From: Hydromicrobium sp964415365
GTDB taxonomy: Bacteria; Actinomycetota; Humimicrobiia; Humimicrobiales; Humimicrobiaceae
NCBI GenBank assembly: GCA_964415365.1
Contig: CAYPYW010000003.1
Location: forward strand, 39,761 to 103,760
Length of the DNA: 64,000 nt
Direction of reading: 5' to 3'
Position numbers and translations under genes: made by a program. The stretch's first letter is position 1. Every line of letters begins with the position of its first letter. Of this stretch, positions 8,413-16,829 are shown piece by piece. A model generated the notes under the pieces. The model saw nothing but the letters and a program-made list of their open reading frames with translations, was not told the DNA's origin and did no database searches.

Positions 8413-9288
8413 ATGTTAATAACAGTACTTAATCTTACTGTGAGTGGTGTTTTTCTGGCTTCTATATATATTATGATAGCGATTGGGTTAAGTCTTCTCT
8501 ATGGTGTTTCACAAACAATAAACCTGGCTCATGGAGATTTCATGCTTGTTGGAGCCTATCTTACTTTTATATTTGTCTCTTCGCTAGGAGTAATGCCTTT
8601 ATGGATGTTGATCCTTGTCCCCATCATAATGGGATTTTTAGGTATAGCCTTATATAAGGCAGCAGGTTTTTCCCAGATTCTAAATCGTTCAGTCTCCAGA
8701 ACTGACCGGGAATTCATGACTTTGATCATGACTTTTGCACTTGCCTGGATAGCTTCTAATCTTCTGGCAGCTATTTTTACTCCAAATACGCAGACCTTTC
8801 CATTCCAAGGGATTCAATATTCATTTAGCAATATCATTCCTTTTAAAAGAATGCTAACCATAATACTATCAATGTTATCAGTTGCAACTATATGGCTAAT
8901 AATCAGAAAGACCTGGATTGGATTGGGTATAAGATGTGTATTTGACGATAATGAAGCTTCGAAACTTATGGGTATAAATGTAGACAAAATTCATTTTACT
9001 ATATTTTTTATGGCTTTTTTTACGGCTGGATTGGGTGGTACATTATACAGCTACAATTATCCGATTACCCCATATATAGGTGTTGAGCTTACTATGATAG
9101 CTTTTGTGGTTGCCATCATTGGTGGGATAGGTAGTGTTAAGGGAGTATTATTTGGAGGCCTTATCGTTGCTTTCGTTGAAGTGCTTGTTACATACTTTAC
9201 AGCGCCGTTATTAAAGATTGCTTTTGTTTATTTCCTTTTCATTGCCATACTTTTAATAAAACCATCAGGATTAGTAAAGAATATGTGA
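8413..9288 (+). CDS. livH: Branched-chain-type ABC permease, LivH-like
   Basis: A 291-residue integral membrane permease with about eight hydrophobic segments. The N-terminal GLSLLYGVSQTINLAHGDFMLVGAY block (split over two helices) is the LivH hallmark. The GIRCVFDDNEASKLMGINV loop and the AFVVAIIGGIGSVKG segment are the cytoplasmic coupling and glycine-rich motifs. It is followed after 9 bases by livM. With the LivF/LivG ATPases on the other strand and the receptor upstream it completes one importer. Confidence 0.92.
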   Translation: MLITVLNLTVSGVFLASIYIMIAIGLSLLYGVSQTINLAHGDFMLVGAYLTFIFVSSLGVMPLWMLILVPIIMGFLGIALYKAAGFSQILNRSVSRTDREFMTLIMTFALAWIASNLLAAIFTPNTQTFPFQGIQYSFSNIIPFKRMLTIILSMLSVATIWLIIRKTWIGLGIRCVFDDNEASKLMGINVDKIHFTIFFMAFFTAGLGGTLYSYNYPITPYIGVELTMIAFVVAIIGGIGSVKGVLFGGLIVAFVEVLVTYFTAPLLKIAFVYFLFIAILLIKPSGLVKNM

Positions 9289-9297
9289 GGTAAATAA

Positions 9298-10260
9298 GTG
9301 AAGAAGAGGATATTACCCATATTTAAAAGTATAACAATTCCAGTCTGGATACTCAGTGCAATAATGATCCTGGTATTATTTACGGTTCCCTTATATGCTT
9401 CGAGAGTAGTGATCCAGATGTTGCTTACAATAATTCTGTATGTACAATTAGTTATAGCATGGACTATTTTTTCAGGTTACACTGGCTACCTGTTTCTTGG
9501 AGTAGCTGCGATTTATGGAATTGCAGGATATTCTTATGCCATAATATCAACCAGGCTCCCATATTTATTATCGATATTTATAGTGGGAATTATATCCTTT
9601 GTAATTGCATATCTTTTGGGTATGGTCTTTTTGAGGATAAGAGGTCCTTATTTTGCCATTGCCTCTTATGCTCTTGTCTTGCTGTTTGCTTCTTTGATAC
9701 TATATTATGAACAGGCAGTATCTTACCTCAGTGGCAGGGTGGTAGCTATTATACCACTACCGAGGATTTATATAGTTCTGCTTGTGATTACAGTAATAAC
9801 CTTGATTGCGGCTTTTTTTATAAAGAATTCCAAGTTTGGTTATGGTCTTTCTTGTATTAAAGGAAACGAGGACCTGGCAAACGTTGTTGGTATAAATGCT
9901 TCTTTCTATAAAACACTAATTTTCAGCATAAGTGCTTTCTTCATCGGAATAACTGCGGCGGCAATAACGCCCAGGGGAGGTTATATAGATACTACGACAG
10001 TATTCGCTCCAATTATTTCCTTCAATGTTCTTGTAATGGGGGTTATTGGTGGAGTTGGAAGTTTGAGGGGAGGCATGATTAGCGCATTGATTTTATCTAT
10101 TTTCTTTGAATTTTTTGCTACAAGTCAGAACCCCTATCCGTTTTACATTTCACTAGGTATTCTGCTTATGCTGGGAATCTTTTTCTTTCCTAAAGGTATT
10201 GAAGGCGTATTTAACAGAATTGCACTTAGGAGCAGTAGAGTTTCTAGAAGAAATAAATAA
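9298..10260 (+). CDS. livM: Branched-chain-type ABC permease, LivM-like
   Basis: A 320-residue membrane permease with eight or nine helices. It starts at GTG with a GAGG site 8 bases upstream. The family motifs are FSGYTGYLFLGVAAIYG near residue 60, a LRIRGPYFAIASYAL loop, CIKGNEDLANVVGIN (the ATPase-coupling loop) and NVLVMGVIGGVGSLRG near the C-terminus. The positively charged tail (SSRVSRRNK) follows the inside-positive rule. It pairs with LivH. Confidence 0.92.
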   Translation: MKKRILPIFKSITIPVWILSAIMILVLFTVPLYASRVVIQMLLTIILYVQLVIAWTIFSGYTGYLFLGVAAIYGIAGYSYAIISTRLPYLLSIFIVGIISFVIAYLLGMVFLRIRGPYFAIASYALVLLFASLILYYEQAVSYLSGRVVAIIPLPRIYIVLLVITVITLIAAFFIKNSKFGYGLSCIKGNEDLANVVGINASFYKTLIFSISAFFIGITAAAITPRGGYIDTTTVFAPIISFNVLVMGVIGGVGSLRGGMISALILSIFFEFFATSQNPYPFYISLGILLMLGIFFFPKGIEGVFNRIALRSSRVSRRNK

Positions 10261-10362
10261 GATAAAAAGATATCCTGTTAGAACTATTGTACCAGTATTC
10301 AAAAGGGTTAAGAAGAAAGTTGTATCATATCAAAGACGATTATAAATAAAGGAGAAATTAAA

Positions 10363-10662
10363 ATGAAATTTTTAGTTCACTGGAAAATGCGGCCGGCTCC
10401 GGCTGAAGAGGTATTAAAGTTGCTGGATGATGATTTGAATTTCTGCAAAAGGCAAATGAAAGAAGGGAAATTATTAGAATCATATGTGATTGCAGGTAAA
10501 CCGGAAGGGTTTGAAGTTTTTGACGTAGAGAGCAGTGAGGAAATGCATAAAATAATAATGAATGCACCTTTTGGACCTTTCCTGGACTTTGAAGCGTGGC
10601 CTGTAATTGGGTTTGAATTTTCATTAAATACGTTGAAATCAGTTTTAGAAAAAAGTAAATAG
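10363..10662 (+). CDS. Muconolactone-isomerase-like dimeric alpha/beta-barrel protein
   Basis: A 99-residue small protein predicted to form a ferredoxin-like alpha/beta-barrel dimer. FLVHWKMRPAP at the start, a CKRQMKEGKLLESYVIAG helix-strand, VFDVESSEEMHKIIMNAP and a final PVIGFEF strand match the MIase (PF02426) or related YCII-like layout. A GGAGAAAT site precedes the ATG. Its place between livM and the Tm-1-like gene makes it a candidate isomerase or binding protein of the pathway. The fold is likely; the reaction is unknown. Confidence 0.65.
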   Translation: MKFLVHWKMRPAPAEEVLKLLDDDLNFCKRQMKEGKLLESYVIAGKPEGFEVFDVESSEEMHKIIMNAPFGPFLDFEAWPVIGFEFSLNTLKSVLEKSK

Positions 10663-10858
10663 AGCCATAAGGCTGTTTAATAAATAAATCATTTTTTAAG
10701 AGTTTTTAGCCTGTAAGCCATATAATTGTTCATGCTGAGTGGATGGTTGTTTTTATATTGTTTCTTAGAATAAAAATTTTGCTTTTGTAAAATAATTCGA
10801 TTTTTAAAATTTGTTTGGCTGAAGCTGATTAATTAATGGTATATGGAAAGGGGGATAG

Positions 10859-12151
10859 ATGGCTAAAACCATAATAATTGTTGGTACTTTGAATACAAAA
10901 GAGATTGAAGGATTGTATATCAGGGACCAGATTGAAAGATTCGGGCATAAAACTATTTTTATAGATGTAAGTTTGAGGAAATACAACTCTAAGATATTAA
11001 GGGCATGGGATATTTCAAATGAAACGGTGATAAAAGAGGCTGGATCAAGTATTGAAGAGGTTGAGAAACTGGAGAGGATGCCGGCAATTGATGTTATGGT
11101 AAAAGGGGCAGTCAAGATGGTTCAGGACCTTTATTCCAGGGGAAAGCTGGACGGAATTATAGGTTATGGTGGAAGCATGGGTGAATCCATTGCTTCTCTG
11201 GTAGAGAAGTCCCTTCCTTTGGAAGTGCCCAAAGTTTTGGTTACCACTTCACTTAGCCTGGCTGCAGGATCTGTTGGTCCCAAGAATATAGCGATTTTCC
11301 CAACTGTAACAGATATGAATGGTATAAGGGTTAACAAGATAGAAGCAATAACCATTGCTCATGCTGCTGCTGCTATTGCAGGCATGGTTGATGCTAAGCC
11401 AAAATTTCCAGAGGAAAGGGACATAATAGTGGCATCACAGTATGGCAATACGACACCCCATATTGACAGGGCCAGAGAAATTCTAGATGAAAAAGGGTAC
11501 GAGTTTATATCTTTTCACGCAGTTGGAACTGGTGGAGAGATCCTGGAAGAATTAGTAGATAACGGTATGACAGCAGGAGTTTTAGACATTACAACACATG
11601 AGGTTGTTGATTGGTTATTTGGCGGATTTTCTAATGCCGGGCCCAATCGAATGGAAACTGCCGGCAAGAAAGGTATTCCTCAGGTGATTGCTCCTGGTTG
11701 TCTTGATATGATTCAATTCTGGTCGACAGATACAGTTCCTGAAAAGTTCAGAGACAGAGATTTCTATTTCCATAACCCGAATTCAACTCTGATGAGAACA
11801 AATAAAAAGGAAAGCGAAGAGCTTGGTAAATTATTTGCGGAAAAAGTTAATAAATCTATCGGCCCTACAGTAGTTGCCATTCCATTAAAAGGTTGGTCAA
11901 TTCTGGATACCGAAGGGAAATATTCGACAGTGTACCTGAACGGTAATGCCACAGGAAGGAAATGGTATGATGGGGAAGCCAATCAAGCTTTTGTATGCTC
12001 TCTGGAAGGAAAATTAGATAATTCTAAAGATAATATAGAGTTAATGAAATTTGACCTTCACATAAATGACCGGGAGTTTGCCGGAATAACAACCTCTATA
12101 CTGGATGATATGATTAATGGACGGTGGAAGAAGGGTAAAAAGTATAATTAA
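10859..12151 (+). CDS. Tm-1-like ATP-binding domain protein (UPF0261)
   Basis: A 430-residue soluble protein of the UPF0261/Tm-1-like family (COG5441). Family motifs are GTLNTKEIEGLYIRDQI at the N-terminus, DGIIGYGGSMGESIAS, VPKVLVTTSLSLAAGSVG and AVGTGGEILEELVDNG in the second domain, followed by GVLDITTHEVVD. The tomato Tm-1 resistance protein has this domain fused to a PEP_hydrolase-type barrel. Here the two barrels are separate upstream genes. It is probably an ATP- or nucleotide-using enzyme. A GAAAGGGGG site precedes the ATG. It is followed after 3 bases by the MFS gene. Confidence 0.88.
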   Translation: MAKTIIIVGTLNTKEIEGLYIRDQIERFGHKTIFIDVSLRKYNSKILRAWDISNETVIKEAGSSIEEVEKLERMPAIDVMVKGAVKMVQDLYSRGKLDGIIGYGGSMGESIASLVEKSLPLEVPKVLVTTSLSLAAGSVGPKNIAIFPTVTDMNGIRVNKIEAITIAHAAAAIAGMVDAKPKFPEERDIIVASQYGNTTPHIDRAREILDEKGYEFISFHAVGTGGEILEELVDNGMTAGVLDITTHEVVDWLFGGFSNAGPNRMETAGKKGIPQVIAPGCLDMIQFWSTDTVPEKFRDRDFYFHNPNSTLMRTNKKESEELGKLFAEKVNKSIGPTVVAIPLKGWSILDTEGKYSTVYLNGNATGRKWYDGEANQAFVCSLEGKLDNSKDNIELMKFDLHINDREFAGITTSILDDMINGRWKKGKKYN

Positions 12152-12154
12152 TAA

Positions 12155-13354
12155 ATGTTTGAAAGAAATAAGCTAATAATATTAGTATGTTCCTGGCTGG
12201 TCATTTTTGCGGCTTATACTTCTGTATTATGCGTCTCACCAGTCCTTAGTTTAATTTCCCTGGAATTAAATCTTACATCTTCACAGGCCGGATTATTATA
12301 TTCTGCACCAATCATAACCCTGGCAATATTTGCATTTGTAGGTGGTTTTATGGGGGATATAATTGGGCCACGTAAGATGGCAGGTCTGGGTGTTATTTTA
12401 TTAACTTTGAGTGGTATTCTCAGAGGGATCTCTCCAAATTTTGCAATCCTTTTGTTGTTAAATCTTATAGTAGGTATTGGATGGGGTCTGGTATTTCCCA
12501 ATCTTCCCAAACTCGTGAAGTTATGGTTCGAAGATAAACTTGCAGGAACTGCAACTGGTATTTACTCGACTGGCGTGTTTGTAGGAGGCACATTGGCTTT
12601 ATCTATTACTATACCAGTAATCCTGCCACTGATTGGAAGCTGGAGGGGAGTTTTTTATTTCTGGGGTGCGGTAGCTTTTGTAATTTCTATAGTATGGTGG
12701 AGCTTCGTAAAGGAGCCGTCTAATTATAGGGACGGGAAGAAAGTTCACCCAAAGTTTTCCGGGCGTATACTTTTATTTATATTAAAGAATAAAAATATCT
12801 GGATTATTGCAATTTTTTTTGCGTTTGCCGCTAATGTGACTTTTTATATAATAACAGGGTGGTTTTCCTCCTTTTTTGTTGAAAAAGGTATTAATGAAGC
12901 AAGTGCGGGAATTCTGACATCACTAACTACTCTGGGTGGTCTTCCAGCTGTTTTCCTGATCCCATTTATATCTGATAGAGTTGGTCTCAGGAAACCCTTC
13001 CTATGGATAAGCTGCTTGATTGCAGCTGCAGCATTTATTGGAGTAATCTATGCAACTTTTATACTTGATTTTGTTCTAATGATAATAATAGGGATTACTA
13101 TAACTGCTACTTACGTTATGTCCCTTTTTCTGCCACTCGAGCTTGTTAGTCCGGAATATGCCGGTACAGCAAGTGGCATAGTTATTTCGATTGGTTATGT
13201 TGGAGGCGCTATGGGTCCTCTGATAGCTGGTTTTTTAAAGGACTCTACAGGAACATTTGTACATTCGATAATTATGCTCGCAGTACTCATGATAATCTCG
13301 ATGGTTCTTATTCTCTTTGTTCCAGAAACAGGTTATAGGAGGCGTACCGGTTAA
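12155..13354 (+). CDS. MFS transporter
   Basis: A 399-residue membrane protein with twelve hydrophobic segments, of the major facilitator superfamily and nearest in style to CynX/NimT or organic-anion carriers. The loop 2-3 motif is GGFMGDIIGPRKMAGLGV (the family GX3D motif). A long cytoplasmic loop follows helix 6. DRVGLRKPFLW repeats the motif between helices 8 and 9. It begins 3 bases after the Tm-1-like gene, so translation is coupled. It may import or export the same compound as the Liv system or a product of the pathway. Confidence 0.88.
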   Translation: MFERNKLIILVCSWLVIFAAYTSVLCVSPVLSLISLELNLTSSQAGLLYSAPIITLAIFAFVGGFMGDIIGPRKMAGLGVILLTLSGILRGISPNFAILLLLNLIVGIGWGLVFPNLPKLVKLWFEDKLAGTATGIYSTGVFVGGTLALSITIPVILPLIGSWRGVFYFWGAVAFVISIVWWSFVKEPSNYRDGKKVHPKFSGRILLFILKNKNIWIIAIFFAFAANVTFYIITGWFSSFFVEKGINEASAGILTSLTTLGGLPAVFLIPFISDRVGLRKPFLWISCLIAAAAFIGVIYATFILDFVLMIIIGITITATYVMSLFLPLELVSPEYAGTASGIVISIGYVGGAMGPLIAGFLKDSTGTFVHSIIMLAVLMIISMVLILFVPETGYRRRTG

Positions 13355-13445
13355 TTATTAACTTGAAGGGAGACATAAATATAATTTGACATGTATAGGA
13401 AAGGTTAGCCATGGTAAATGAAAAGAATAAAAAGGTGGTCTCACA

Positions 13446-14195
13446 GTGATTACAAACGGAGCAAAAATGAAGGTTATTCTTTTTGATATTGACGGGACAC
13501 TTTTGTATGACGGCGGAGCTGGAAAGACTGCCATGATTCAGGCTTTTCAGGAAATTTTTGGCGTTTATTATTCTTTTAGCACAATGGCTGGTAAAACTGA
13601 TCCAGCTATTTTACTGGAAGGCATTGAGGGACACAATATAAAGGAAGAGGCTCATAAAAAAGAATATTTTAAAAAATATTACTTCAAACTCCTTGCCAAA
13701 AACATTAAGCAGGATCTTCCTGAAAAAAGGATATTTCCGGGTGTAGTAGAATTATTGAATCAGCTTAATAAATTTAAAGATATCAGGATAGGACTTTTAA
13801 CAGGTAACTGGAAGAAGAGTGCTTATGTTAAATTAACTTATTTTGGCCTTGAACGGTACTTTGGTTTTGGTGCTTTTGGCGATGATTCTATTTTTCGCAA
13901 TGATCTGCTTCCCCTTGCATTAAAACGGTGCGATAAGTGTGGCGAACTGACTGCGCGGGATGCAATTATTATTGGAGATACTCCAAGTGACATAAAGTGT
14001 GCTCTTGCTCATGGTTCTAGATCTATTGGAGTTGCTACAGGAAGATATCCTGCTCAAGAATTAATTCAAAATGGGGCTGATCTTGTACTCAAGGATTTGA
14101 CTGAAGCAGGACGTATTATTTCTTTTATCTTAAGTAAAAATGATTACTGCAAAGTGCCAGATCTGAGAATTATACCACAGCAGAGTGAAATATAA
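13446..14195 (+). CDS. HAD-superfamily phosphatase, phosphoglycolate-phosphatase-like
   Basis: A 249-residue haloacid-dehalogenase hydrolase. Motif I is FDIDGTLLYDG (nucleophile D14), motif II LLTGN, and motif IV IIGDTPSD. A helical cap lies between motifs I and II. The GTG at 13446 has an AAAGGTGG site 6 bases upstream. An ATG at 13467 with its own GGAG would start the protein at MKVILFDIDGT and is equally plausible. It closes the plus-strand operon and could remove phosphate from a pathway intermediate. The C-terminal 30 residues have no recognised role. Confidence 0.85.
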   Translation: MITNGAKMKVILFDIDGTLLYDGGAGKTAMIQAFQEIFGVYYSFSTMAGKTDPAILLEGIEGHNIKEEAHKKEYFKKYYFKLLAKNIKQDLPEKRIFPGVVELLNQLNKFKDIRIGLLTGNWKKSAYVKLTYFGLERYFGFGAFGDDSIFRNDLLPLALKRCDKCGELTARDAIIIGDTPSDIKCALAHGSRSIGVATGRYPAQELIQNGADLVLKDLTEAGRIISFILSKNDYCKVPDLRIIPQQSEI

Positions 14196-14299
14196 AAAAT
14201 TTTAAAACTACAGGTTGAGAGTAAAAGCACTATGTTGTTAGAACTACTTGTCCTGTTGTTTGGAGAAGAGTCTGAAATTGGGGAAGTTAGTTGCTTTTA

Positions 14300-15115
14300 T
14301 TACTGCACAGGCTGGCTGGAGGTGTTTCCTTTTCTATTCCTGTTTTTTCCATTTTCTTCTGTATTTTCTTCACCACTCATGTTTTCTTTGCTTCCGGTAT
14401 CCTCATTATATCCACCAGGTTCTTCCGTGTCCTGGTTATGCTGCCCGTATTTATTACTGTATTTATTCTTTATATTATTAATTGTATTGATTGTTTCTTC
14501 CTCGTTCCCAGCTTCAAAAAAACTATATTTCTTGCATTGATTATATTCTTCATCAATTTCAAGCAGAAGTTCTTCAATTAATTCTATATCACTATCCTGG
14601 CTAGATTCCATTAATCTATCAGCTTCATATATTCTGTTGTTTAATAGTTTGAAATGGAGTTGTCCCTTTTTTGACTCAGGATAGAAAAATAGCTGTATAC
14701 TTTCTGCTGCCCTTTTGACCGGATAAAGATTTTCTCCCGGCAGGCTATCCTGTGAAGCATAAACTGTTCCAGCAAAAGAGAAAATTGCAACTACTAAAAC
14801 CGTTATGAATACTACAGCAGGCTTTAAGAGGGAAATTCTTCTGCCGGAACGGGGAGCGGTGGTTTTACTTTTGTTTATATATGTATCCTGGCTGGTGCTA
14901 TTTTTTACGGACTTATAGATTTTATCAAGGTTACTCTCGATATTAGTATCTTTCGGCTTTATATTCTTTAAGTTTTCCAGATATTTCATTGTTTCGAAAT
15001 ATTCTTCCAGCATATCTTTATATCTACTATATTTTTTAAGGCAATATTGTATACTGTGACCACTACTTATTAACTTTAAGCACCTGTTAAATATTTTTTC
15101 AATTTTCTCATTCAT
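14300..15115 (-). CDS. DUF5667 membrane protein, probable anti-sigma-type partner
   Basis: A 271-residue single-pass membrane protein. The N-terminal 50 residues (FNRCLKLISSGHSIQYCL, then KKYSRYKDMLEEYFET) are the short helical module that precedes many anti-sigma-like proteins. One hydrophobic helix lies at about 99-118. The outer part has the DUF5667 signature SLPGENLYPVKRAAESIQLF. The tail is very rich in Glu, Asn and Gly and low in complexity. It starts 17 bases after the ECF sigma gene, so it is a likely membrane partner of that sigma factor. No zinc-binding HxxxCxxC motif is visible. Confidence 0.75.
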   Translation of the reverse strand: MNEKIEKIFNRCLKLISSGHSIQYCLKKYSRYKDMLEEYFETMKYLENLKNIKPKDTNIESNLDKIYKSVKNSTSQDTYINKSKTTAPRSGRRISLLKPAVVFITVLVVAIFSFAGTVYASQDSLPGENLYPVKRAAESIQLFFYPESKKGQLHFKLLNNRIYEADRLMESSQDSDIELIEELLLEIDEEYNQCKKYSFFEAGNEEETINTINNIKNKYSNKYGQHNQDTEEPGGYNEDTGSKENMSGEENTEENGKNRNRKGNTSSQPVQ

Positions 15116-15132
15116 GTCTATTATTATGTTTA

Positions 15133-15666
15133 TTATTTTTTAATCTCACTTTTTAGTTTTGTTATGGCCCTGAATAATATTCCCCTGATTGTGGATTGGT
15201 TCTTTCCAAAGATTCTTGCTATGGTCTCGAAATCAAAATCTTCTACAAATTTCAAGATGATTATATCTCTCTGTAGTTTTGTCAGTTTACCCATAGTGCT
15301 TATAAGTTTGAAGTTTTCAAAACCCAATTCTTTTTTTAATATAGAACTATTCTTTAGCAGCGCGTTGTTTTCGATTAAATCATCAACTGTTTCTTTAAAA
15401 GGTTCTTCTTTTGCGTACCTTGTTTTTTTTCTGTGGTGGTCTATCAGTAAATTAGACGCAATTCTATAAATCCACGGCTGGAAAGTTTTTGTATTTAAGT
15501 TAACTTTCCGTAAGTTTTTATACACTCTTATGAATACTTCACTAGTCAGATCTTCCGATAACTGTTTGTCAAATAATTTTAAGTAGAAGAATCTGTATAT
15601 TCTGGGCAAAAACTCGGTATAAATTCTTTCGAACCATATATTATCGCCGCTCTTTTTAAAGTTTTT
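15133..15666 (-). CDS. ECF RNA polymerase sigma factor (5' end lost in gap)
   Basis: The C-terminal 177 residues of an ECF-family sigma factor are visible, and its start lies in the N gap. Region 2 includes RIYRFFYLKLFDKQLSEDLT, EVFIRVYKNL and PWIYRIASNLLIDHHRKK. Region 4 has LTKLQRDIIILKFVEDFDFE followed by the helix-turn-helix FGKNQSTIRGILFRAI. The two regions are complete enough for function. An open frame across the gap into the secreted-protein gene exists only because the filler is 100 N and happens to keep phase. The DUF5667 gene follows after 17 bases. Confidence 0.85.
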   Translation of the reverse strand, partial: KNFKKSGDNIWFERIYTEFLPRIYRFFYLKLFDKQLSEDLTSEVFIRVYKNLRKVNLNTKTFQPWIYRIASNLLIDHHRKKTRYAKEEPFKETVDDLIENNALLKNSSILKKELGFENFKLISTMGKLTKLQRDIIILKFVEDFDFETIARIFGKNQSTIRGILFRAITKLKSEIKK

Positions 15667-15766
15667 NNNNNNNNNNNNNNNNNNNNNNNNNNNNNNNNNN
15701 NNNNNNNNNNNNNNNNNNNNNNNNNNNNNNNNNNNNNNNNNNNNNNNNNNNNNNNNNNNNNNNNNN
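15667..15766. other. Assembly gap (100 N)
   Basis: Exactly 100 N, the conventional filler for a scaffold join of unknown size. It removes the start of the sigma gene and the end of the secreted-protein gene. Other genes may be missing between them. Confidence 0.98.
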
Positions 15767-16119
15767 TTGCTTTTATCCTCAACATTAGAGTTTTGGTATG
15801 TATAATTGTGCTCATAATTATAATTGTGCTTTAGACAATTATCCTCATCGCAGTTTTCGTTTTTGTGATTGTAATTATGCTGCCAGTAGTAACAATTGTT
15901 TTCGGATTCACAATTACCATTTTTTTCAGTTTTGCCATAGGCATTACTGTACTGATATTTGTTTTCCACGCTGGAAACATTGCTATTATTTTTACCATCT
16001 GCAGTTAAAGCAGTAGTATTTGATGTAGGCTGCTCTTTCTGAATGGCATAAATAGATCCTGCAGCACCAAGAGAAAGGACAGCTGTGATTATTATCCCTG
16101 TGATAATTTTTTTAATCAT
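15767..16119 (-). CDS. Secreted Asn/His/Tyr-rich protein (3' end lost in gap)
   Basis: The first 117 residues are visible. A clear Sec signal peptide (positive N-end, hydrophobic ITGIIITAVLSLGAAGSIYA) is probably cleaved after YA. The mature part is low-complexity and rich in Asn, His, Tyr and Cys, with repeated HNYN-type units (QHNYNHKNENC, KHNYNYEHNYTYQN). Such composition could bind metal, but that is speculation. It lies upstream of the sigma and DUF5667 genes and may be their regulatory target or founder gene. An AAGGAG site precedes the ATG. Confidence 0.6.
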
Positions 16120-16163
16120 TATATGCTCCTTCTTAATATATTTTTATCCTTACATAGATATAA

Positions 16164-16186
16164 ACGAAAAAAGTTTTTATTTTGTT
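16164..16186 (-). promoter_or_regulatory. Possible ECF-type promoter
   Basis: On the minus strand AAC (16186-16184) is followed after 17 bases by CGT (16166-16164), 45 bases before the secreted-protein start codon. AAC-N16/17-CGT is the usual core of ECF promoters. The match is short and the surroundings AT-rich, so chance is possible. Confidence 0.25.
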
Positions 16187-16286
16187 GGGTTTTATAAAAT
16201 AGACTAAATTTGGTCGAATCCTTTTCCATATGAAAACGTCTAATAAACTAGTAAGATTATAAAAAGATGATTTAAAGGGCTACGAG

Positions 16287-16724
16287 ATGAATGATAAAAA
16301 AAATAAGATCCGCATCTCCACTTTAGTGATTTTCTGGATAACATTTGCTTTTTCAATCCTGATTTTATCAAATGTTTTTTTTATGAATTTAATAGGCTTC
16401 TTCAACAGGTTTTTATTCTATTTATCTGCATTTGCGCTGCCTGGCCTAGGTATAGCTCTTATTGTTCTGGCTGTAAAAGCAAATTTTGTAAGGATTTCAA
16501 AGGCATTTTTTATTCTTACAGGTGCGGCGTCTATTGGTATGGTTGTAGGTGCTGTGCTTCATAATCTTGTATATGCACTTTTGATAAAACTGTCTGGAGA
16601 GGGTTTCTGGGGAAATATGGGTGATGAGCCGGTATTTTTTATTTTTGCTACAATTATATGCCCTTTAGCTCTCCTGACCGGACTGATCGGCGGTATAGTT
16701 TTAATAGCTAAGAAAAAGTTATAA
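16287..16724 (+). CDS. Four-helix membrane protein of unknown function
   Basis: A 145-residue protein with four hydrophobic segments at about 12-34, 38-60, 68-98 and 116-140, ending in AKKKL. No family motif is recognised. It stands alone between the sigma-factor locus and the convergent DUF4432 gene. Length, start and hydrophobic periodicity look like a real gene. Confidence 0.6.
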   Translation: MNDKKNKIRISTLVIFWITFAFSILILSNVFFMNLIGFFNRFLFYLSAFALPGLGIALIVLAVKANFVRISKAFFILTGAASIGMVVGAVLHNLVYALLIKLSGEGFWGNMGDEPVFFIFATIICPLALLTGLIGGIVLIAKKKL

Positions 16725-16829
16725 TCTTAACATATTGTCAATTTCTACAGACTTAGTCTTTAAGGAATTTTCCTTTATTTTGAATAGTGCTATATGGCTA
16801 ATTATTAGGGCCGAGATTATGGATGAGTC

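Noticed and set aside
15133..16119. One long open frame combining a secreted protein and a sigma factor
   Set aside because: It exists only because the 100 N filler keeps phase. The two parts have unrelated domains and cellular locations, so they are listed as two partial genes.
16741..16790. Terminator between convergent genes (AAGGAA-TT-TTCCTT)
   Set aside because: The stem is only 6 bp with a 2-base loop, too weak to call.
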